Below are positions 58,301 to 64,000 of a DNA stretch of 64,000 nucleotides, one piece after another; position 1 is the stretch's first letter, and each line of letters starts with the position of its first letter. The translations under genes and the position numbers were made by a program. Under the pieces are notes generated by a model. The model was not told the DNA's origin. It searched no databases and was given only the letters and a program-made list of their open reading frames with translations. This stretch comes from Aurantiochytrium sp. KH105 (Eukaryota > Sar > Bigyra > Thraustochytrida > Thraustochytriidae): the NCBI GenBank assembly GCA_003116975.1, contig BGKB01000122.1, positions 124,001-188,000 of the forward strand, written 5' to 3'.

Positions 58301-58598
58301 GGCGGACATTTTGCGGCGCAAGCATCAGCGGAACGATGGAAGTCCGCGAAGGCGAATGGAGGAAGAAGGCCATCGTCGCGCAGGAGAAGCCGACCCTTTG
58401 ACTAGTCGTGTGGAGGATGATCAGAACAAGAGGAAGGTTAGAACGAACCAGCAAAAGATGAAGCGTATGCAAGAACGTAGCACGTATCCTAGTGGCAGCG
58501 GCGGTGGGCCAGGCAACAACCAGACTGTAGATCTGTCGCCCACTGAGGTCAAACAGTACCTGGACGAGATATTACGCGACGACAATGTAAGCTGTTGA
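55347..58598 (+). CDS. Long coiled-coil protein with acidic domain
   Basis: 1083 residues from the ATG at 55347. From about residue 35 to 830 it is an almost unbroken heptad-rich coiled coil (for example LRSEVASLR-like and LEKKITELEVQ) with high Glu, Gln, Ala, Arg and few Pro or Gly. After LYKSMADP comes a basic, Pro-rich hinge (RRPRPRSAAPRVSRRP), then a pure Asp/Glu block at about 937-975, then a final helix ending KQYLDEILRDDNVSC. No motor, head or kinase domain is present, so it is not a myosin. Such rods serve as centrosomal, basal-body, Golgi or cortical scaffolds; which one cannot be told from sequence. The intron-free frame of 3.2 kb is clearly real. Confidence 0.85.
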   Translation: MASSGAPDSKVSTGLDAVVSGELGQQGLVSRLREVLLSAEEQTFSIQSKERRLAEQATSLDNLRKESSGLREERDQLQHQLAELQSFAEKQQEHICKLQKSVQDAKKVRVGYEASLRGLEQRVRDLEEQIETRDVAQSKLQSELEHARLEGLAAAEKVRETEAILAQHKQTSERRTNELRKRCVSLQTAVGANEVELQSVRSEVASLRVGKQNALEEVSVLRDTEVAQKEALRHARGEASQSAERAAMLEKKITELEVQLKAQHVLVDEAHAEQTALEATLDKTRAKAAQDEELAAAKAQHLQNKLDALELERDEQVRTLEKGLHKARSELEKTNKARGEELAQEREAHAASVRGLTTRLNGLQRSLEQHQRLLQEARAERDETVEALSRAKAAQEELCGVVEKQNGEMAAIKAREEALTQALDEASKAAKAALAKANAKAQALEQDLQSAKRSAERADEELAAKSAESVDLSQELESLRKRAQDAADRLNASLQEERDMLTKVRKELGELQEERAREVQAFRERERKAASALQRAQQSAEASLQTEARKREVVETELRSRAANLTTATKEKDALASQLVEVKSLLRQAQEREKSTGARADVAESATRSLQQKLRAAEEELQAATKEAVTAQQTQAERYQGLVRKLADEYETCKGHLSKAKDRCGALEARNQQVQQTMAAQIVGLNEKARAYHQQSEGLRNEISRLKASLQVMVSKEAQATEATAATRQELEAKVQILETRVRQANQEKAAHELAISTLRQDFAAEKQSLQRMLEEDQQKAREEVQKSRWRSARVEEELNSLQVEKATLADQLARAQEENARLADNEQSLLKLYKSMADPAGPGAVTMGAHVKRGATSGKTRGAHALQTTASTGALRRPRPRSAAPRVSRRPAPAGKRKNHKPRLAPLALAVDATSASPLSFVDARDDNVENVGVEADVVDDAEEDGEDGEEEDDEDDEEGEEEEEEEDKIESDEIKSHTAIRSVADILRRKHQRNDGSPRRRMEEEGHRRAGEADPLTSRVEDDQNKRKVRTNQQKMKRMQERSTYPSGSGGGPGNNQTVDLSPTEVKQYLDEILRDDNVSC

Positions 58599-58928
58599 AA
58601 AGAAATGAAAGAACAATAAGAGAAGGGGACAAGATGGTCGAGAGGACAGAGGGAGAGTTGTGATGCAATCAGAGACCTTTTCCTTTTTCCTTTTTTCTTT
58701 TTTACGACTTTGCCTTTCAATTCGTGGTGTGAAGAGGCACTCGCAAATAGTTGCTAGGACGTTAATAATGTGCGTCGTTTCGTGTTCAAGTTCATGCCTC
58801 GAAAACGAAATGACAAACAGAGGGCGGAGTTTGATGCGAATTCCTGTTTCAATACTATAATCTGTTGTTGTTATTATTGCGAGGGTGGTAGGGTCGTTGT
58901 GATTCAATCATTCCTTTCGGACGAGGTT
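58599..58928. other. Convergent 3' spacer
   Basis: 330 AT-richer bases between convergent stops (58598 plus, 58929 minus), with T-rich tracts at 58676-58705. No gene seen. Confidence 0.6.
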
Positions 58929-59189
58929 CTACAGCATGAGCACACGGAGAGCCGCGGCAGTGCTCGAGAAGCGCGTTTGGACACCCATGGGGCTGGAAGC
59001 CTCGATCGAGGCCGGGCCGACGACGTGTGCCCGCGCGGTGAGGGCCGGGGCACTCTCGTTGGCAACGGTGTGCATACCCTGGCGCTGCTTGTGGCGCGGG
59101 TTGCTCTTGCAGATCACGCGGACGCGGCCCTTGCGGCGCACGATCTGGCAGTCGCGGCAGAGCTTGCGGACGGCGGTCCGGACCTTCAT
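58929..59189 (-). CDS. MRPL36: Ribosomal protein bL36, organellar type, with C-terminal extension
   Basis: 86 residues from the ATG at 59189. The first 38 residues, from [17 protein letters not shown] to [10 protein letters not shown], are a complete bL36 with the zinc ligands C-x2-C-x12-C-x5-H intact. bL36 sits near the peptidyl-transferase region of bacterial-type large subunits. A nuclear gene with eukaryotic neighbours implies the mitochondrial ribosome. It lacks the usual N-terminal presequence. Instead about 48 extra residues, Ala/Ser/Thr/Val-rich with a few Arg ([15 protein letters not shown]), follow the core. The tail may be real or may hide an unrecognised splice; the core identification is firm. 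Confidence 0.88.
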   Translation of the reverse strand: MKVRTAVRKLCRDCQIVRRKGRVRVICKSNPRHKQRQGMHTVANESAPALTARAHVVGPASIEASSPMGVQTRFSSTAAALRVLML

Positions 59190-59680
59190 CTTTGACAATA
59201 CAGAGCGGTCGAAGCCGCGCTCGTACGGAAAAGTACCCTCTGCGCGCTGTACGAGAGAGAGGCCTGCCTCCGCACGGACGCTTACCGCCGACCGCCCGTC
59301 GCCGCGCGACTCGTGCTTGCGATGGCAAGTGTTGTGTTTGCTCGCTCCGCACGGCAGTCGTCACCGTCACTGCCCCCCTGTCCACAAGCCAGCAGCCAGC
59401 TTTTCTCTACAAATGTGCCGTTTAAACTTTGGCATCGTTGAGCCAGGCGAAGCGGCACATACGTCCCTTTTGTTCTAGGTTGAAAGCGAGCTGGTGCCGG
59501 CGGCAAGAGAGGGAGGGACTTTGAGGTCCAGGATGAGATTTACCAAGTAGAAGGTTTTTCTTTTTCTTGTTGCAAGGCTTGCGATACTCAGCAACATCCA
59601 GATGGATAACAGATGTAACTTGCCAACCAGCCAGCCAGCCAGTCAGCCATCTGAATACATTTCTTTTTTATCTTCTAATT
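59190..59680. other. Intergenic, bL36 upstream region
   Basis: 491 bases between tandem minus-strand genes, including a CCAG run near 59623-59650. No gene is visible. If bL36 has a spliced targeting exon, this is where it would lie; I found no convincing candidate. Confidence 0.5.
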
Positions 59681-60814
59681 TTAATACCCGTGAGCCTTGT
59701 CAACGGGTGTGTCGAGGGGCTCGCCGGCGCGAAAACGATGAAAGTTCTTGCGAAAGGTCTCCCAACCGAGCTCGAAAAAGTCCTCGGTAAGGTCCGCGTT
59801 GTGAGCCGTAATGAGAAGGCGATCGTCCGGAACATCCCAGAGTTCACTGGACTCGGGGAGCGGCTCCTGCTCGAAGACGTCGAGCGCCGCAAAGAGACGT
59901 TCTTCGCGAAGATGCTTGGCAAGCGCTGCCTCATCGACGGCGCTTCCGCGGCCACAAGAGACAAAGACGGCTCCATCGGGCATGGCATCGAAAAGGGCCT
60001 GGTCACAAAACTTGACGGTGGCCGGCGTACCCGGAAGCGTACAAACGACAAAGTCCGAATTGCGAGCCAGCTCGACCTTGTCCGTGTAGACTTGGTCGGC
60101 AAGCGCAGAATCGCTCTTGTCCGGGTTGCGACGTACGGCAGCAATCTTCATGCCAAAGCTATCCTTGGCGATACGCGCGGCGCTCTTGGCGATGTGGCCA
60201 AAGCCAACAAAGCCAATGGTCTTGCCTTTGAGCACGGGCATGGTAAAGCGATCGTATCGCTTTTCCCGCTTGTTTTGCTGACAGCGAGGAACCTTTTTGT
60301 TGAAGTGAAGGCAGCCGAGGATAATGTACTCGGCGAGTGAGGAGGAGAAGGCGCCGCGGCCATTGCTGACGGCAATGTCGGTGCGGGACTTGGACAGCGT
60401 GCCAGCAAGAAGGTCGGCCATGTGGTCGACACCTGCGCTAAAGCTGTGGATCCACTTTACGTTGGCGAGCTCGGCTTCTGGCTCGAGCAGCTTGCCCAAA
60501 TCGGCGCTTGCGAACTGGGGCGTGAGCAGGACGCCGCTCAAGTCGGCGAGCTCTTCTTTGCTATGCTTGGCCAAGAGGTCATCTGCGCTCTCAGCAATGA
60601 CGAATTCGATCTTTTCGTCCGCGACAATGTGTCTGCTCTCCATGATGGCGTTGCTCACCTTGTAGCTCGGCTTGGTGACGACGAGCACCTTTGTCGGCGC
60701 ATCGTAGGTCGCCATGGTGCGAAGACCTCCGTGGAGGAGGGCTGCGGCGGAGCTCTTGCGTCGGCCCGTCTCGCTGCCTGCGCGCAATGCTGTCCGCCGT
60801 ACAGCGTTCAGCAT
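59681..60814 (-). CDS. D-isomer-specific 2-hydroxyacid dehydrogenase, copy 3, probably mitochondrial
   Basis: 377 residues from the ATG at 60814. The first 33 residues (MLNAVRRTALRAGSETGRRK then SSAAALLHGG) are basic and Ser/Ala-rich like a mitochondrial presequence, followed by a second Met where copies 1 and 2 begin. NAD(P) motif GFGHIAKSAARIAKD, ARG-type SCGRGSAVDEAAL, Glu in DVFEQEPLPE and His in ITAHNADL are intact. It shares long identical blocks with copy 1 (for example YDRFTMPVL and SALADQVYTDK, the latter with one change) and the same terminus (KAHGY). The copies probably arose by duplication and then diverged in cell location. The reaction is reduction of a small 2-keto acid; the exact substrate is unknown. 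Confidence 0.9.
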   Translation of the reverse strand: MLNAVRRTALRAGSETGRRKSSAAALLHGGLRTMATYDAPTKVLVVTKPSYKVSNAIMESRHIVADEKIEFVIAESADDLLAKHSKEELADLSGVLLTPQFASADLGKLLEPEAELANVKWIHSFSAGVDHMADLLAGTLSKSRTDIAVSNGRGAFSSSLAEYIILGCLHFNKKVPRCQQNKREKRYDRFTMPVLKGKTIGFVGFGHIAKSAARIAKDSFGMKIAAVRRNPDKSDSALADQVYTDKVELARNSDFVVCTLPGTPATVKFCDQALFDAMPDGAVFVSCGRGSAVDEAALAKHLREERLFAALDVFEQEPLPESSELWDVPDDRLLITAHNADLTEDFFELGWETFRKNFHRFRAGEPLDTPVDKAHGY

Positions 60815-61101
60815 TTGCTCTCCCCCGTTCGGGCTCGCCGCGGCCAGATTTGCCGCCGCAGATGTTTTCGATGAGAAAAAAAAGATTTTGCCTCGGCCGG
60901 TGGGCGTCTCACTCGTTTAGGCCATTACATTTGAAGACTTGATGGGTTTAGTCTATCCAATGCCTAGAACTTCCTATTAAATCGCGGTCGCAGCGCCACG
61001 TGCAAGAGATAGGCCGTGACACTGCGGTAAATTTTTGTGCAGCTAACTTTGAAAATTTATCCGTTGAAGACCCGTTTATCTTTTGGTGTGAGCATTGAAG
61101 G

Positions 61102-62180
61102 TCATTGATGAGACATCTGCTCTTGCGATTGGTCTATTTGGGTTTGAAATGGCACATTGGAAGAAATGCTATCAAGGAAGAGTTCAGCAAGACCGATCTG
61201 GGCAGCTAAACGCTTCTGCGGGATCGCACTGCTGCCCGCCTCAGGTGTCAATGCCATGTCAAGCTCAGTCTCACCGTGCCCAGCTGCAAGCCCTGCCATC
61301 ATCATCATCACGTAAATACCACAGTCAAACCCGTTTCTTTGAGACTTTGAGCGGTAACATGGCTCCGCCCAATTCTCAGTTTTGAAGAGTCCCGAAGTAG
61401 TTGGCGACAACAAAGGCTTTGTCTTCTCTCCTCTTCGGATCCGACACTTACGCTCTTTCAGGCTCTTTGACCTGCCTCAGACCCTGCCACACTCTCCACC
61501 TCACGATTTCCTTGGTTTGAGTCTATCATGTCAACCGTTCGTGCATGCTCCTGCTCTTTGCAAGCTCCCGAGGGAGATGGAAGTGAGCTGAAGCAATTTT
61601 GAGTCCCATAGCGCCAGCGAAGCTTCTCAGCTCTGTGGTAAATGCACTCGAGGACGAGAACCCTGCTGTTGGGCCGAAAAGGACCAAGCGGCCCTTTATC
61701 ATGTCGAGATACATTGACATCCAGTGAGCATTGTAGCAGGCGGGCATGAACACAAAGAGAAGATTGCTCGGAACGCAAGTCTCATATCTCTTCAGCTCCT
61801 CTCAAGATCTACGGTTATGAGAAGCTTGTATGGTAACTGAGGCTTCCCGATGCAATGAACGATCCAGTCTCCCAGAGTGTGTACATACAAACGCACAGCC
61901 GTCCTTGTGAGTCCCGTTATTTTCTTGAAGGATCTCCACGAAGACTTTCATCACAAAAGAGGTCAAGCATCAGCAGTTGACAGTTGGTGAAGCTCTTTGA
62001 AACTAGCTTGCAGTCGAAGTCCAATTTTGCTGTGCCGCCGCCCGCATCGATGGCTTCTGTGAACGAATTTGAACTGAGCCCTAACGTTCCTCTCAAATGC
62101 TTTCTCGAGCAGGCTCAAGTAGGAGTTCATGAGAACTCCGTCCTTACTTGAAACTTTGCAAAGAGGGCTCAAGACCCACG
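61102..62180 (-). pseudogene. Decayed Ulp1/C48-like cysteine protease remnant
   Basis: Three separated minus-strand segments keep pieces of a Ulp1-type protease in the right order. Near 62130 is a DGVLMNSYLSLLEKAF stretch like the Ulp1 entry helix. Near 61700-61750 is FMPACYNAHWMSMYLD with the catalytic His-Trp. Near 61340 is QRNGFDCGIYVMMMM with the catalytic Cys context. No single frame covers them, so the gene looks broken in a few places; introns are less likely given how rare they are here. Ulp1-like proteases occur as SUMO proteases and inside mobile elements; I see no terminal repeats that would show which origin applies. Treated as an old fossil. Confidence 0.5.
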
Positions 62181-62199
62181 GTACAGAGACATTTTTGAA

Positions 62200-63483
62200 G
62201 TGACTTCAACGTAGCACCCTGAGCTCCTCCATGGTCCACATCCTCCTGGGCTTGCTACAGTCATTGCTATCCTGATGCCCACTACCTGTTTTCGTCTCCC
62301 GGCAGACTGTACAGTATCGACTGGGATCGNCCCTCGGCCTGGGCTGCCAGACGGCGCCAATAACAGAAAGAAAGCATGCTTCGTTCTCGAATGGTTCTCC
62401 TCATCCGGCCTTCATCACCATCGTCCTCCACATGCCGCAGCCGCCTCTGGAGATTTGCTGTTGCCATAATTATTTCCAAGGTCAGCAGCCAGCCACAGAA
62501 GCAAGCGAGTAAGCGGAAGCGGTGTAGCTCGAATGGTCTCGCCTCGCCGCAAGAACAAGCCCGTGCGCGCATTGGTGATTTCAGGTCATCTTTTGTTGTT
62601 GTTGTCGTTGCTGCTCAATCTTTGTCGACGCGTGGCCGCGGCCCCGCATCACCTCAAATCCTCGCCACGCTGCTGCCCCGCTTGCATTGCTCTCGGCGCC
62701 GCTCTCGAGGCCTTTGCCGGCTAGCTAGCTAGCTGCCTGTCGCACCAACAAAGCGCGACTTCTTGCGAGCTCGCCTTTGCCAAGCCTCGGCAGGCGAAAC
62801 CGCCCCGGCAAGCAGGCGCAGGCAGGCAGGCCCGGGCTCGACGAAGCCAGGCGAGGCGTGCAGAGCAGCACTGCTCGGCGGCAGCAGCGGCGGCGGCGGC
62901 GGCAGGGCGGCGCAGGAGCTGGCGCAGGGAAAGAAAGAGGACCCGACGCAGGGAAGAGGCGGCGGCGGCTCCGGGACGAAAAACGGCCTCCTGGGCGGAC
63001 CTTGCGCCGCAGCGAGGGCCGCGGCCAAACTCGAGTCCGCGCGCGCTTGCTCGCGCGGCGAGGGCCAGCGGGCGCGGCGGCGACGCGGCGGCGCGCGCGT
63101 GCGTGCGTGCGTGCGTGCGTGCGTGCTGGCGGGCCTGCCTGGTGTGGCGCGAGGAGCGGAGACGCCGCGCGGAACTGACGGTGGAAAGGAGAAAAGAAAA
63201 CTTGCTGCTCTTTGTTGCTGCTGGCGCTGCTGTAAAAGGTCGTCGTGGGCGAGCAGACGTTGCTGGCGCCGGTGCTGGTTGTGCTGCAAGGAAACGAGGA
63301 GCGGCGAGACGCGGTCGGAGGACGACGACGGCCTCCTTGTTGGAGCGCGTCGTGGTGGTGGCAAGGCTCGTGCTCGCGGTGCGGTCGCCGTGGCAAGAAG
63401 TCGGGCTCCTGGCACTCGTCGCAGTTCGTGTGCTCGGCTTGTGGCTGCTTGGGGGCAGAGCGGCGGCGAGAAAGGCGCTGAGA
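62200..63483. other. Intergenic with one ambiguous base at 62330
   Basis: About 1.28 kb without a supported gene. Base 62330 is N, the only ambiguous base in the window, and may mark a join or a poorly read spot. Beyond it come GGCA/CAGG-rich repeats near 62810-62830, a GGC run at about 62885-62910 and a (GTGC)n array. The 3' part is probably the promoter of the partial gene at 63484. Confidence 0.5.
63098..63126. repeat. (GTGC)n tandem array
   Basis: About seven GTGC units within GC-rich non-coding sequence. Confidence 0.9.
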
Positions 63484-64000
63484 ATGCGGAGCAGGTCGCG
63501 CCCTGGACAACAAGGCCAAGTGCTCATGGAAAACTCGTCCGAGACGGCCGAAACCCTGCAGCAAGAACTCAAGGACAATCGCGATGCGGGACTTCATCAT
63601 CTGATCGCGCGACACTTTCGCTCGCCAGAGCTGCGCCGTCTTGCGGAACGAGTAATCATCGACAATGCCCATGCCGAGGCAGAGGGCGGCCTCGGTAGCA
63701 TGCACCGCACGGCGGGTCTGCGACACGCATACCGCTCCCAAATGCAAAGGCAGCGATCCTTTGCAGAAACGACCAGAGCCCAGAGCTTTCGCAGCATGCG
63801 AAGCACGCGGCCGCGCTCCCCCAGCCCTACAGCGGCTGCCTCTGCGAAATTAAAAGTCAAACCCAAGACCAAGACGAGCGGCACGCGACGCGTCTCCAAG
63901 GGCAGCGAGGGCGGCAGCAGCGCTGCTAGTAGCGCCGCGAGCAATGCCGTCACTCGTTCCCGAGCCGCGTTGTCAAATGCAAGCAGCACGAGTAGTGGAA
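63484..64000 (+). CDS. Partial basic, Ser/Arg-rich protein (runs off the window)
   Basis: The frame from the ATG at 63484 stays open for 172 codons to the window edge; a second in-frame ATG at 63526 (MENSSETAETLQQEL) is an alternative start. The N-terminus has a short charged helix region (LIARHFRSPELRRLAERVII), then Arg/Ser-rich and Lys/Ala/Ser-rich disordered sequence (RSPSPTAAAS, KLKVKPKTKTSG). No domain is recognisable. Open shadow frames exist on the other strand, so its coding status is moderately supported by amino-acid composition and absence of stops only. Confidence 0.55.
   Translation, partial: MRSRSRPGQQGQVLMENSSETAETLQQELKDNRDAGLHHLIARHFRSPELRRLAERVIIDNAHAEAEGGLGSMHRTAGLRHAYRSQMQRQRSFAETTRAQSFRSMRSTRPRSPSPTAAASAKLKVKPKTKTSGTRRVSKGSEGGSSAASSAASNAVTRSRAALSNASSTSSG

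Noticed and set aside
58855-59385. 176-codon minus-strand frame overlapping bL36
   Set aside because: Different frame from the conserved bL36 core, Arg/Pro-rich, no homology; a shadow.
62763-63698. 311-codon plus-strand frame upstream of the last gene
   Set aside because: Arg/Ala/Gly low complexity over GGC repeats and in a different frame from the more plausible partial gene at 63484.
1-64000. CRISPR arrays, rRNA operon, intact LTR or other capsid-bearing elements
   Set aside because: No regularly spaced repeats, no rRNA-like stretches, and no long terminal repeats or reverse transcriptase motifs were seen.

Overview
This is nuclear DNA of a flagellated eukaryotic microbe. The evidence is a GC-rich genome, large mostly intron-free genes, short intergenic spacers, TAA, TAG and TGA all used as stops, a cilium assembly gene (DNAAF1), a nuclear gene for a mitochondrial-type ribosomal protein (bL36), TFIIH (XPB), NELF, cohesin (WAPL) and APC/C subunits, and three short GT-AG introns. 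The overall style fits a heterokont protist such as a thraustochytrid. That placement is inference; no single gene here proves it.

Layout. 1-3.8 kb: fibrillarin (cut by the window edge) and CGR1 on the minus strand, both ribosome-biogenesis genes, with CGR1 divergent from a spliced isoaspartate-methyltransferase-like gene. 3.8-9.2 kb: a 5.3 kb gene-free stretch full of simple repeats, in front of a 997-residue regulator-like orphan (9167-12160). 12.5-18.6 kb: a small spliced zinc-finger/SUMO-motif gene, divergent from a large EF-hand multi-pass membrane protein. 19.7-27.8 kb: HAD phosphatase, CRAL-TRIO/EDR2 lipid protein, and a WW-domain NELF-C/D (TH1) homolog. 28.3-31.3 kb: two tandem D-2-hydroxyacid dehydrogenase genes; a third copy lies at 59.7-60.8 kb. 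31.7-43.2 kb: WAPL, SET/SMYD-like protein, XPB helicase, a dioxygenase/aldo-keto-reductase fusion, and DNAAF1. 44.4-47.3 kb: alpha/beta hydrolase, a probably mitochondrial methyltransferase, and a spliced APC15. 48.7-53.3 kb: a TIR-NACHT-WD40 protein of 1542 residues, an NLR-like architecture and the most striking gene here. 53.5-60.8 kb: two coiled-coil proteins, bL36, and dehydrogenase copy 3. 61.1-62.2 kb: a decayed Ulp1-like protease remnant, next to a single ambiguous base at 62330. The window ends in a partial open gene.

Genes are packed as divergent pairs sharing one spacer (seven clear cases, the tightest 166 bp) alternating with convergent pairs. Functional themes are nucleolar/ribosome biogenesis, transcription and chromosome control, mitochondrial enzymes (several proteins start with basic presequence-like segments), and one innate-immunity-like signalling protein. 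The three introns inferred here all start with the same six bases, GTACGT. Two of them hide small conserved genes (APC15 and the zinc-finger gene) that a single-ORF scan misses.
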